Origin: Janthinobacterium sp. UMAB-56
GTDB taxonomy: Bacteria; Pseudomonadota; Gammaproteobacteria; Burkholderiales; Burkholderiaceae_D
DNA: 64,000 nucleotides
Assembly (NCBI RefSeq): GCF_900095265.1
Contig: NZ_LT607653.1
Span: 501,739-565,738 of the forward strand
Direction of reading: 5' to 3'
The notes beneath the pieces are model-generated. The model did not search any database. It had not been told where the DNA came from and saw nothing but the letters and a program-made list of their open reading frames with translations. This document shows, one piece after another, positions 53,069-61,482 of the stretch. The position numbers and the translations under genes are program-made. The first letter of the stretch is position 1, and every line of letters begins with the position of its first letter.

Positions 53069-53764
53069 ATGTCGTATGTCATTCCCGCACCGATCCAGCC
53101 CAGCGTTCCCGTCACCGGCAGCGCCGACAGCTTTCCCGTCCACCGCATCTATTGCGTGGGCCGCAACTATGTCGACCACGCCAAGGAAATGGGCCATACG
53201 GGCCGCGAGGCGCCGTTTTTCTTCATGAAACCAAACGACGCCGTGTTGCCTGTGCCTGCCGGCACGACGGGCGAACTGCCATATCCGGCCCAGACGCAGG
53301 ATTTCCAGCACGAGATGGAACTGGTGGTGGCCATCGGCAAGGGCGGGTGCGACATCGGCGTGGCCGATGCACTGAGCCACGTGTGGGGCTATGCGATAGG
53401 CCTGGACATGACGCGCCGCGATGTGCAGGGCGCAGCGAAAAAGCAGGGCCGTCCATGGGAAACGGGCAAGGCGTTCGAGCAGTCGGCGCCCATCGGTTCC
53501 ATCACCCCGGCCGCGCAGGCGGGCGACGTCGGGCATGCTGCCATCACCCTGCACGTGAACGGTGAGCTGCGTCAACGCAGCAGCATCGATATGCTGATCT
53601 GGAACGTGGCTGAAACCATCGCCGACCTGTCGAGCTACTTTACCTTGCAGCCGGGCGACCTGATTTACACGGGCACGCCGGCCGGCGTGGCGGCCGTGCA
53701 GCGCGGCGACGAGCTGCTGGGGGCCATCGACGGCCTGGGCGAACTGCGCGTGAAAGTGGTCTGA
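53069..53764 (+). CDS. fumarylacetoacetate hydrolase family protein
   Basis: Hydrolase of 231 residues in the FAH family, closest in motif content to fumarylpyruvate hydrolases (IYCVGRNYVDHAKEMG, PFFFMKPNDAV, FQHEMELVVAIGKGG, IYTGTPAGVAAVQRGD). The metal-binding glutamates lie in HEMELVV and the following loop. Such enzymes cleave C-C bonds in the gentisate or related aromatic pathways. CAGGAG precedes ATG 53069. It is followed 18 bases later by a thioredoxin gene. The specific substrate is not known. Confidence 0.9.
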   Translation: MSYVIPAPIQPSVPVTGSADSFPVHRIYCVGRNYVDHAKEMGHTGREAPFFFMKPNDAVLPVPAGTTGELPYPAQTQDFQHEMELVVAIGKGGCDIGVADALSHVWGYAIGLDMTRRDVQGAAKKQGRPWETGKAFEQSAPIGSITPAAQAGDVGHAAITLHVNGELRQRSSIDMLIWNVAETIADLSSYFTLQPGDLIYTGTPAGVAAVQRGDELLGAIDGLGELRVKVV

Positions 53765-53782
53765 GCTAACCAGGAGACGGGC

Positions 53783-54106
53783 ATGATGAACGACACTTAT
53801 TGCGTAGCGCAAATGGCGCGCGCCGAGATCGACGCCTTGACCGGGCCGGCCCTGCTGGAATTTGGCACGGGCTGGTGCGGCCACTGCCGCGCCACCCAGG
53901 CGCCGCTGGCCGCCGCGTTTGCGCAGTACCCCGGGGTGCCGCACCTGCGCATGGAGGACGGCCCCGGCCGCGCGCTCGGGCGTTCATTCCGCGTGAAACT
54001 GTGGCCGACCCTGATCTTTTTGAAAGATGGCCAGGAAGTGGCGCGCCTCGTGCGCCCGCTCGACAGCGCGGAGATCGCCACGGCGTTTGCCCTGATGGCG
54101 GCGTAA
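53783..54106 (+). CDS. thioredoxin-like protein
   Basis: Thioredoxin-fold protein of 107 residues with active site WCGHC, the cis-proline in KLWPTLIF and no signal peptide, so probably cytoplasmic. The usual thioredoxin WCGPC is changed to WCGHC, as in protein disulfide isomerases, which usually raises the redox potential. GGAGACGG precedes the start. Probably cotranscribed with the FAH-family gene. Confidence 0.9.
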   Translation: MMNDTYCVAQMARAEIDALTGPALLEFGTGWCGHCRATQAPLAAAFAQYPGVPHLRMEDGPGRALGRSFRVKLWPTLIFLKDGQEVARLVRPLDSAEIATAFALMAA

Positions 54107-54117
54107 CTGCCTGCATT

Positions 54118-54227
54118 ATCTTGCCGCAGTGCACCACTGCGCGTATGATAAGCCGCTTACAGCAAGATCAACCGCATCCTTAGTGATGCAGCGCGATGAT
54201 CGCCGGCCCGCTCCACCCGGAGGGGCC
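54118..54227 (+). ncRNA. candidate structured RNA (unknown class)
   Basis: ATCTTGC (54118-54124) pairs with GCAAGAT (54162-54168) and encloses two hairpins: CGCAGTG-CAC-CACTGCG (54125-54141) and TAAG-CCG-CTTA (54149-54159), a three-way junction. Then GCATC-CTTAGT-GATGC (54174-54189), GCGA-TGA-TCGC (54193-54203) and GGCCC(G)CTCC-ACCC-GGAGGGGCC (54205-54227). I do not recognise a known riboswitch, tmRNA, RNase P RNA or 6S RNA. High GC raises the chance of accidental stems, so this is a candidate only. Confidence 0.3.
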
Positions 54228-54476
54228 GCAGGCAAGGATTCACCACAAATGACCGATGCCGCGATGCCGACGCGCGGGTCTGGTACGGAATGCCTGGCGA
54301 TACGCCGGGCCTGATACACGTCGCCCATCCCCTGACGCCTTTCCTGCCGTGCCCCGGGTAACCGGATGGCGCACGACCGTTGTTTCTCTAAATCAGCACT
54401 GATCACAGCGCGATAGCGCGCGTTGGTACTCCGTTGTCTACCGTTAACAACGGCGTGTTGCGGCGTGGAATTTGTT

Positions 54477-54500
54477 TGCGAATTTAATAGCAAATTCGCA
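54477..54500. promoter_or_regulatory. inverted repeat upstream of the second MFS gene
   Basis: TGCGAATTT (54477-54485) and AAATTCGCA (54492-54500) are perfect inverted copies with a six-base spacer, in the AT-rich DNA about 120 bases before the transporter start. Likely an operator or activator site. CCGTT/AACGG repeats lie just upstream (54431-54453). No regulator gene is adjacent. Confidence 0.6.
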
Positions 54501-54619
54501 GCAAATACGCCTGCGCACAGCTATGATATGTGAACGACACGGAGACAACGTGCTGTGCTGCTGCCTGAAAAAACATCCAGAGAATGGCCTTTAGACACCC
54601 TCCCCAAGGAGCGCAGTAA

Positions 54620-55918
54620 ATGAGTAAGCCCCGGAGCACCCCCCCCAAGAAAAATTCCCCCGGCACGGTGCTGTTCGCCAGCCTGATCGGCACCACCATC
54701 GAGTTCTTTGACTTTTATATCTACGCCACCGCCGCCGTGCTGGTGTTCCCGAAACTGTTCTTCCCCGCCGGCGACCCGTCGGCCGCCGTGCTGCAGTCGC
54801 TGGCCACGTTCGCCATCGCCTTCTTCGCCCGCCCCATCGGCTCGGCCGTATTCGGCCACTTCGGCGACCGTATCGGCCGCAAGGCCACCCTGGTGGCCGC
54901 CTTGCTGACCATGGGCATCTCCACCGTCATCATCGGCTTGCTGCCGACCTACGCTTCCATCGGCACCCTGGCGCCGCTGCTGCTGGCGCTGTGCCGTTTC
55001 GGCCAGGGCCTGGGCCTGGGCGGCGAGTGGGGCGGCGCGGTGCTGCTGGCCACGGAGAACGCGCCACCGGGCAAGCGCGCCTGGTACGGCATGTTCCCGC
55101 AACTGGGTGCGCCGATCGGCTTCTTCCTGTCGGGCGGCATCTTCCTGCTGCTGAGCGAAACCATGACCGATGAACAGTTCTTCAGTTTCGGCTGGCGCAT
55201 CCCCTTCCTGGCTAGCGCGCTGCTGGTCATCGTCGGCCTGTACGTGCGTCTGAAGATCACGGAAACGCCGGACTTCCAGAAAGTCATCGACAAGAACGAG
55301 GTCGTCAAACTGCCCGTTGCCACCGTGTTCCGCCAGCATGGCCGCATGCTGTTCCTGGGCACCATCATCGCCCTGGCCACCTTCGTGCTGTTTTACCTGA
55401 TGACGGTGTTCGCCTTGAGCTGGGGTACGACCAAGCTGGGCTTCACGCGCAAGGAATTCCTCGTCGTGCAGCTGTTTGCCGTGCTGTTCTTTGCCCTGAC
55501 GATCCCATTTTCGGCCGTGCTGGCCGACCGCCGCGGCCGCCGTGCCACGCTGATCTGGGTCTCCGTCGCCATCGCCATCTTCGGCCTGGTGCTGGCGCCG
55601 ATGTTCGGCTCGGGCGTGACGTGGGAAGTGACCGCCTTCATGGCTGTCGGCCTGGGCTTGATGGGCATGACCTACGGACCTCTGGGCACCATGCTGTCCG
55701 AGCTGTTCCCGCCCGAAGTGCGCTACACGGGCGCCTCGCTGACGTTCAACCTGGCCGGTATCCTCGGCGCCTCGCTGGCGCCGTACATCGCCACCTGGCT
55801 GGCTACCAATTACGGTTTGCAATACGTCGGCTACTACCTGTCGCTGGCGGCCGTGCTGACCCTGGGCGCGCTGCTGATGGTGGGCAAGCCACGCACGGGC
55901 AAGGAAGCCTGGGAATAA
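54620..55918 (+). CDS. MFS transporter, metabolite:H+ symporter family
   Basis: Twelve-helix inner-membrane transporter of 432 residues (SLIGTTIEFFDFYIYATAA; FGHFGDRIGRKATL; RFGQGLGLGGEWGGAVLLATE). These are MHS-family motifs, related to ShiA and proline/betaine-type carriers. The substrate is unknown; the preceding KgtP-like carrier is of the same superfamily but only distantly similar. It is a single-gene unit flanked by an inverted repeat upstream and a strong terminator downstream. Confidence 0.92.
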   Translation: MSKPRSTPPKKNSPGTVLFASLIGTTIEFFDFYIYATAAVLVFPKLFFPAGDPSAAVLQSLATFAIAFFARPIGSAVFGHFGDRIGRKATLVAALLTMGISTVIIGLLPTYASIGTLAPLLLALCRFGQGLGLGGEWGGAVLLATENAPPGKRAWYGMFPQLGAPIGFFLSGGIFLLLSETMTDEQFFSFGWRIPFLASALLVIVGLYVRLKITETPDFQKVIDKNEVVKLPVATVFRQHGRMLFLGTIIALATFVLFYLMTVFALSWGTTKLGFTRKEFLVVQLFAVLFFALTIPFSAVLADRRGRRATLIWVSVAIAIFGLVLAPMFGSGVTWEVTAFMAVGLGLMGMTYGPLGTMLSELFPPEVRYTGASLTFNLAGILGASLAPYIATWLATNYGLQYVGYYLSLAAVLTLGALLMVGKPRTGKEAWE

Positions 55919-55943
55919 ACCCACGCGCCCGCTGCATCCCCCG

Positions 55944-55982
55944 AAAACCGCCAGCTGTAGTCACAGCTGGCGGTTTTTTTTT
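55944..55982 (+). terminator. strong Rho-independent terminator
   Basis: AAAACCGCCAGCTGT (55944-55958), loop AGTC, and ACAGCTGGCGGTTTT form a perfect stem, followed by a run of T residues to 55982. With its A-run on the other side it can also work on the minus strand. Confidence 0.95.
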
Positions 55983-56022
55983 GTCGGTAAAACACTACGC
56001 CGCACGCCTGCCGAGATTCTTG

Positions 56023-56052
56023 TTGACAGTCAAAATCGGCTGATGGTAAGGT
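56023..56052 (+). promoter_or_regulatory. putative promoter of the AfuABC-like operon
   Basis: TTGACA (56023-56028) is a perfect minus-35. After an 18-base spacer, TAAGGT (56047-56052) is a partial minus-10. The operator palindrome begins two bases after it, so a bound protein would cover the transcription start. Confidence 0.6.
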
Positions 56053-56053
56053 G

Positions 56054-56067
56054 TGCACACGTGTGCA
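56054..56067. promoter_or_regulatory. palindromic operator TGCACACGTGTGCA, copy 1
   Basis: Perfect 14-base palindrome with central CG, directly downstream of the promoter of the AfuABC-like operon. An identical copy lies before iolG (62597-62610). Even-length palindromes centred on CG are typical of LacI-family operators; position next to the minus-10 suggests repression. The regulator gene is not in this window. Confidence 0.8.
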
Positions 56068-56168
56068 ATGCAGTGCAAGCCCCTGAAAAGCACATCCCGG
56101 GACAGTGACACCGCAAAATAGCGGTGCGGTCTGAAGTACCCCAACGACAACAAACTTGGAGTGAGACG

Positions 56169-57188
56169 ATGAAGATGCGCAATGTTGCGATTGCTATAAG
56201 CCTGGCCCTGCCGCTGACGGCCATGGCCGCCGAGGAACGCCTGTCCGTGCTGTGCTCGGCCGACATGGAATGGTGCCAGCTGATGAAGAACCGCTTCGAG
56301 GCGGAAAGCAAGATCAAGGTATCGATGATCAGGAAGAGCGCCGGCGAGGCGTATGCGAAGATCCGTGCCGAAGCGTCGAACCCGAAATCGGACATCTGGT
56401 GGGGTGGAACGGGCGATCCGCACCTGCAGGCCGCCGCCGAAGGCTATACGGAAGAATACAAATCGCCCACCCTGCCCAAGCTGCAGCCGTGGGCGCTCAA
56501 GCAGGCCGAGACGGCCAAGTACCGCACCGTCGGCATCTACATCGGCATCCTGGGCCTGGCTTACAACGACAATGTGTTGAAGAAGAAAAACCTGCCGCCG
56601 CCGCAGTGCTGGAAAGACCTCGTCAAGCCCGCCTACAAGGGCGAGATCGAGATGGCCAATCCGAACTCATCGGGCGCCGCCTACAACGCGCTGGCCACCG
56701 TGGTGCAGCTGATGGGCGAAGAAGAAGCCTTCGATTTCCTGGCGAAAATGGGCCAGAACGTCAGCAAGTATCCGAACGCGGGCGTGGCGCCGGGCGAGGA
56801 CGTGGGCCGTGGCGAAGCGGGTGTGGCTATCGGCTTCATGCATGACCTGATGAAACTCACCGTGGCCGGCTTTCCCGTGAAAGTCTTGCCGCCCTGCGAA
56901 GGCACGGGCTACGAGATCGGCTCGATGAGCATCGTCAAGGGGGCGAAAAACATGGAGCAGGCAAAAAAATTCTATGAATTCGCCTTGCGTGCCGACGTGC
57001 AGAGCGAGGCCGTGAAAGCGCTGGCTTTCCAGATCCCGTCCAATGTGGCGGCCACCATTCCCGCCGCCTCGCCGCGCCTGGAAAACATCAAGACCATCAA
57101 TTACGACTTTGCCAAGTATGGCGCCTCGGACACGCGCAAGCGCCTGCTGCAACGCTGGACCACGCAGATTTATTCCGCCGGCAACTAA
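56169..57188 (+). CDS. ABC transporter substrate-binding protein, AfuA-like
   Basis: Periplasmic binding protein of 339 residues. A signal peptide (KMRNVAIAISLALPLTAMAA) is followed by a family 1 binding-protein fold. Landmarks: LSVLCSADMEWCQLM, SDIWWGGTGDPHLQAAAEG, and ANPNSSGAAYNALATVVQ. The set of binding protein, fused permease and ATPase matches AfuABC of Actinobacillus, which imports sugar phosphates, and the ferric-type/2-aminoethylphosphonate importers. It lacks the tyrosine iron ligands of FbpA as far as I can see. GGAG precedes ATG 56169; an upstream frame to 56124 is unlikely. Confidence 0.88.
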   Translation: MKMRNVAIAISLALPLTAMAAEERLSVLCSADMEWCQLMKNRFEAESKIKVSMIRKSAGEAYAKIRAEASNPKSDIWWGGTGDPHLQAAAEGYTEEYKSPTLPKLQPWALKQAETAKYRTVGIYIGILGLAYNDNVLKKKNLPPPQCWKDLVKPAYKGEIEMANPNSSGAAYNALATVVQLMGEEEAFDFLAKMGQNVSKYPNAGVAPGEDVGRGEAGVAIGFMHDLMKLTVAGFPVKVLPPCEGTGYEIGSMSIVKGAKNMEQAKKFYEFALRADVQSEAVKALAFQIPSNVAATIPAASPRLENIKTINYDFAKYGASDTRKRLLQRWTTQIYSAGN

Positions 57189-57281
57189 GGCTGGCAACAC
57201 TGTCATCGTACCGCGCCCGGCAGTAGAAGCCGCATGCCGCACAGGCCATGCTGGCGGGCGCCTTTAGCTGGATAGAGACCC

Positions 57282-59456
57282 ATGAAAAAGATATTTTACG
57301 GCTGGCTGCTGGCCGCACTGGCAGCGTTGTGCCTGTTGCCCTGGCATCAGCAGGACGCTGGCCTGTTCGCCGGCGAATGGCTGCGCGATGGCCAGTTCTT
57401 CAGTGACCGTGGCGCACCGGCCGTGTTGCACCTGCTGTCGTTCGGCGCCTGGCCGCTGGGCGTGTTCTTCGCCCTGCTCGCCGCCAGCGCCGCGCTGGTG
57501 GCCGGCCATCCCCAGCGCAAGACCCTGGGCCTGGGCCAGATCGCCATTGCTGCCGTGGGCCTGCTGTGGCTGGCATGGCTGGGCTGGGGACCGCTGGCCG
57601 CCAGCACCGGCCTGGGCTATGGTGCGCTGCTGCTGGCGCTGTCCCTGCTGTTCCTCCTCACCTCGGGTGCGGCCGCCTGCGGCGTGTGCCGTGGCGACGC
57701 CTTCGTGGCCGGTGCCATTGGCCTCATCATTTGTCTGATTTCCCTGTTCGTGCTGTTCCCCGTCGCACTGATACTGGTCAGTGCCGGCCAGCCCATGGAT
57801 GACGGTGGCACGGGCGCAGCGGCCCTGGCGCGCCGCCTGGCCGATCCGGGCATCTGGAGCCTCAATTGCGTAGCCGGCCCCGGCCGCTGCGGCGTTGCCT
57901 GGAATACCCTGGCGCTGGCCTTGCTGACGGGCGTCTCGGCCACCTTCCTCGGTCTCGTGTTCGCCCTGCTGGTGACGCGCACCAATGGCCGTTGGGTACG
58001 CCCCATGCGCGCCATCACCATCTTGCCGATCGTCACGCCGCCCTTTGTGCTGGGCCTGGCGCTGATCCTGCTGTTCGGCCGCAACGGCGCCATCACGAGC
58101 CTGGTCGGCGACCTGTTCGGCATCGAACAAAGCCGCTGGCTGTACGGCATGACGGGCGTGTGGTTGTCGCAGATGCTGGCCTTTGCGCCGATCGCCTTCA
58201 TGACATTAATCGGCGTGGTGGAAGGCGTCAGCCCCTCGCTGGAAGAAGCGTCGGGCACCCTGGGCGCCAGCAGCTGGCAAACCTTCGTCAGGGTCTCGCT
58301 GCCGCTGATGCGTCCCGGCATTGCCAATGCCTTCCTGCTGTGCTTTATCGAAAGCATGGCCGACTTCGGCAACCCCATGGTCTTGGGCGGCAACTTCCAC
58401 GTACTGTCGACGGAAATCTTCTTTTCCGTGGTGGGCGCCTCGAACGACCAGGGCCGCGCCGCCACCCTGGCCATCGTGTTGCTGACGTTTGCCGTGGGCG
58501 CCTTCTTCATCCAGAACCTGTGGCTGGGCAAGAAATCGTATGTGACGGTGACGGGCAAGGCTGACCATGGCGGCCACGCCTCGCTCAACCCGCGCCTGAA
58601 AACCACCTTGTGGAGCATCGCCCTGCCATGGTTCGCCTTCACGGCCCTGATCTACGGCACGGTGGTGGCGGGCGGCTTCGTGAATAACTGGGGCCAGGAC
58701 AATGCTTTCACCTTGCGCCATTACATCGACGCCTTCGGCATCACGACGGGCGCTTCCGGCTGGCACTGGACGGGCCAGGCCTGGCCGTCGCTGTTTACTA
58801 CGCTGACGATTTCGGCCATCGCCGCACCCTTGACGGCCTTTGTCGGCATCCTCTCGGCCTGGCTGCTGGTGCGCCAGCAATTCGCCCTGAAGAGCGCGTT
58901 CGAGTTCGGCACCATGCTCAGCTTTGCCATTCCGGGCACCGTCATCGGCATCAGCTACATTCTGGCGTTCAATTCGGCACCGATCGAGTTGACTGGCACG
59001 GCCACGATTTTGATCCTGTGCTTTGTCTTTCGCAACATGCCGATGGGCTTGCGCACGGGGATTGCCGCCATGCGCCAGCTCGACGGCAGCCTGGATGAAG
59101 CGTCGATCACCCTGGGCGCCAGCAGCTGGACCACCATGCGCAAGGTCATCTTGCCGCTGCTGCGCCCGGCCATCGCCTCGGCCCTCGTGTATGGCTTCGT
59201 GCGCTCGATCACGTCGATCTCGGCCGTCGTCTTCCTCGTCAGCGCCGATTACGACATGGCCACGTCCTACATCATCGGCCTGGTCTCGAACGGCAACTAT
59301 GGCACGGCCATCGCCTACGCCACGGTGTTGATCGTTGTCATCCTGCTGTGCATCCAATTGATCCATTTGCTGGTCGGCAAGCGCCGCCTTCGCCGCGTCA
59401 GCGCCGAAAAAACGCTGCCGGCCGCCGTTCCCAACCTGGAAAAGAGCTACGCATGA
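57282..59456 (+). CDS. ABC transporter fused double permease, AfuB-like
   Basis: Inner-membrane protein of 724 residues that contains two permease domains in one chain. The first ATPase-contact loop is EEASGTLGASSWQTFVRV (near residue 320), the second DEASITLGASSWTTMRKV (near 605). The N-terminal 200 residues carry several additional hydrophobic helices, as in AfuB. It lies 93 bases after the binding-protein gene and ends in a four-base overlap with the ATPase gene. The 93-base gap has no terminator. Confidence 0.93.
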   Translation: MKKIFYGWLLAALAALCLLPWHQQDAGLFAGEWLRDGQFFSDRGAPAVLHLLSFGAWPLGVFFALLAASAALVAGHPQRKTLGLGQIAIAAVGLLWLAWLGWGPLAASTGLGYGALLLALSLLFLLTSGAAACGVCRGDAFVAGAIGLIICLISLFVLFPVALILVSAGQPMDDGGTGAAALARRLADPGIWSLNCVAGPGRCGVAWNTLALALLTGVSATFLGLVFALLVTRTNGRWVRPMRAITILPIVTPPFVLGLALILLFGRNGAITSLVGDLFGIEQSRWLYGMTGVWLSQMLAFAPIAFMTLIGVVEGVSPSLEEASGTLGASSWQTFVRVSLPLMRPGIANAFLLCFIESMADFGNPMVLGGNFHVLSTEIFFSVVGASNDQGRAATLAIVLLTFAVGAFFIQNLWLGKKSYVTVTGKADHGGHASLNPRLKTTLWSIALPWFAFTALIYGTVVAGGFVNNWGQDNAFTLRHYIDAFGITTGASGWHWTGQAWPSLFTTLTISAIAAPLTAFVGILSAWLLVRQQFALKSAFEFGTMLSFAIPGTVIGISYILAFNSAPIELTGTATILILCFVFRNMPMGLRTGIAAMRQLDGSLDEASITLGASSWTTMRKVILPLLRPAIASALVYGFVRSITSISAVVFLVSADYDMATSYIIGLVSNGNYGTAIAYATVLIVVILLCIQLIHLLVGKRRLRRVSAEKTLPAAVPNLEKSYA

Positions 59457-60538
59457 ACCACTTTACTACCCACGCAACAGAGATTGCCGCGCTGGAATTC
59501 GACGGCGTTACCAAGCGCTACGGCAAGGCCCTGGCCGTGAACGATGTGTCGTTCACGATCGCGCCGCGCACCATGGTCACCTTGCTTGGCCCCAGCGGCT
59601 GCGGCAAGACCTCGACCCTGCGGTTGATCGCGGGCCTGGAACGCGTCAGCGCCGGGCGCATCCTGCTGGCGGGCGAGGACGTCACATTGACATCGGCTGC
59701 CGAGCGCGATGTCAGCATGGTGTTCCAGTCCTATGCGCTGTTTCCGCACATGACGGTGCTCGACAACGTGTGCTACGGCCTCATCGTGTCGGGCGAGACC
59801 AAGCCGCGCGCCGTGGAACGGGCGCAGGAAAGCCTGCGCCTGGTGGGCCTGGCCGACTTCGCCGCGCGCTTCCCGAACGAGTTGTCGGGTGGCCAGCAGC
59901 AGCGGGTGGCCGTGGCCCGCTCACTGGTGCTGCAGCCCAAGGTGCTGCTGCTGGACGAACCGCTGTCCAACCTCGATACGAAACTGCGGCGCCGCGTGCG
60001 CGACGAGATCCGCGATATCCAGGTCAAGCTGGGCTTGACGGCCGTGTATGTCACGCATGACCAGGAAGAGGCGCTGGCCATTTCCGACCAGATCATCGTC
60101 ATGAACCGCCAAGTGATCGCGCAAAAGGGTACGCCGCACGAACTGTTCGAGTCACCGGCCGACAAGTTCGTCGCCGACTTCATCTGCAACGCGAATATCG
60201 TCGATGGCGTGATCGAATCGGTGGCCGACGGCAAGGCCGTCTGCGTCATGGGCAAGCTGCGCCTGCGCCTGCCGTGCCGCAGCCAGCGCAGCGGCGAAGC
60301 GAGTTTCGCCGTGCGTCCGGAAGCGATCCTGCTGTCGCCCGCGCAGCCCGACAGCGCCATGGTGGTGCGCGTGGCGCGCGCCACCTACCTGGGACGCGAA
60401 ATGCAATACACGCTAGCCACGCCGGTCGGCGAACTGTTTGCCGTCTCGCACGACTTGAGCCAGGTTTTCACGCAAGGCACATCGGTCGCCATGACCGTAC
60501 ACGAACATGGCGCAGCCATCATTGGAGGACAAGCATGA
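59453..60538 (+). CDS. ABC transporter ATP-binding protein, AfuC-like
   Basis: ATPase of 361 residues with Walker A GPSGCGKTSTLR (near residue 46), signature LSGGQQQRVAVARSL, Walker B VLLLDEPLSNLD, H-loop VTHDQEEA, and a C-terminal TOBE domain (ASFAVRPEAILLSP). Start at ATG 59453 in an ATGA overlap with the permease gene; its own stop overlaps the phosphatase start in the same way, so importer and phosphatase are translationally linked. Confidence 0.95.
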   Translation: MNHFTTHATEIAALEFDGVTKRYGKALAVNDVSFTIAPRTMVTLLGPSGCGKTSTLRLIAGLERVSAGRILLAGEDVTLTSAAERDVSMVFQSYALFPHMTVLDNVCYGLIVSGETKPRAVERAQESLRLVGLADFAARFPNELSGGQQQRVAVARSLVLQPKVLLLDEPLSNLDTKLRRRVRDEIRDIQVKLGLTAVYVTHDQEEALAISDQIIVMNRQVIAQKGTPHELFESPADKFVADFICNANIVDGVIESVADGKAVCVMGKLRLRLPCRSQRSGEASFAVRPEAILLSPAQPDSAMVVRVARATYLGREMQYTLATPVGELFAVSHDLSQVFTQGTSVAMTVHEHGAAIIGGQA

Positions 60539-61368
60539 CAGATATGACACAGGCAGCGGTACTGGCCGACGCGGCCACCCTGGAACGCTATGCCTATGCG
60601 CAGCACATCATCGGCCAGGCGGGCGAGATTGCGCTGGGCATGTTCCAGCGCCGCACGGAACTGGTGATCGAGGAAAAGGGCTTGCAGGACATGGTCAGCA
60701 TCGCCGACCGCATGGTGGAGGATTTCCTGCGCGCACAGATTGCCGAGCGCTTTCCCGACGATGCCGTGATGGGTGAGGAGCGCGGCGGCGGCGCGTCCGA
60801 TGCGCGCTGCGTGTGGGTCATCGATCCTATCGACGGCACGGCCTGTTTCGTCAACGGCATGCTGGCCTGGTGCGTGTCGATCGGCGTGCTGGTCGATGGC
60901 CAGCCCGCCATCGGCGCCGTGTACGACCCGAATGGGGACGAGCTGTTCCACGCCTGCCTTGGGCAAGGCGCGTACGTGGCAGCGAAGTCCGGCGAAACGC
61001 GGCTGCGCGTCAACGATGTGGCCAGCCTGCAGGGCGGCGTGCTGGGCGTGGGCTTTTCGCACCGCGTGGGCACCGATACCTTTTTGCCCTTCCTGCTCGA
61101 CGTGCTGGAAGAGGGCGGCATGTTCATCCGCAACGGTTCCGGCGCCCTGATGATCGCCTATGTGGCGGCCGGGCGCCTGATCGGCTATTTCGAGCCGCAC
61201 ATCAATTCCTGGGATTGCCTGGCCGGCATCGTGCTGGTCAACGAGGCGGGCGGGCGCTGCAATGATTTCCTGGCCGATAACGGCCTGGAAAAGGGCAACC
61301 CCATCCTGGTGGGCGGCCCCCGTTTGTACCCGCAACTGGCGGCGCTGGCGCTGCCACGCTGTGCCTAG
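60535..61368 (+). CDS. inositol monophosphatase family protein
   Basis: Magnesium-dependent phosphatase of 277 residues. Metal-binding motifs: GEE in AVMGEERGGG, DPIDGT in WVIDPIDGTACFVNGM, and the C-terminal WD motif NSWDCLAGIVLVNEAGG. No signal peptide, so cytoplasmic. It overlaps the ATPase gene by four bases. In this context it would remove phosphate from the imported compound; the presence of iolG and iolC next door points to inositol phosphate. SuhB-type RNA-related functions are less likely because of the location. Confidence 0.9.
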   Translation: MTDMTQAAVLADAATLERYAYAQHIIGQAGEIALGMFQRRTELVIEEKGLQDMVSIADRMVEDFLRAQIAERFPDDAVMGEERGGGASDARCVWVIDPIDGTACFVNGMLAWCVSIGVLVDGQPAIGAVYDPNGDELFHACLGQGAYVAAKSGETRLRVNDVASLQGGVLGVGFSHRVGTDTFLPFLLDVLEEGGMFIRNGSGALMIAYVAAGRLIGYFEPHINSWDCLAGIVLVNEAGGRCNDFLADNGLEKGNPILVGGPRLYPQLAALALPRCA

Positions 61369-61482
61369 AGATACTTTCTTGAAAAGGAGGACAGGCGTCC
61401 GGCGAGGGACGCGCGTAGTGGCAACACACTGTTGAGCATCATGAGTAATCCACACAACCAAAAAAAACAAGCAGGAGACAAG

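Larger units (their letters stand above)
54107..54619. other. 513-base intergenic region with many hairpins
   Basis: No convincing gene on either strand. The left part (54118-54227) holds a nested set of perfect stems, listed separately. Further on are CCTGGCG-ATA-CGCCGGG, CCGG-GTAA-CCGG (a GNRA-type loop) and GCGC-GATA-GCGC. The right part is AT-rich with a 9-base inverted repeat and CCGTT-type repeats, and should carry the promoter of the downstream transporter gene. Confidence 0.5.

Noticed and set aside
54116..54493. 125-codon minus-strand frame and 61-codon plus-strand frame in the 513-base gap
   Set aside because: Neither has a ribosome site or recognisable motif; both run through the hairpin-rich DNA.
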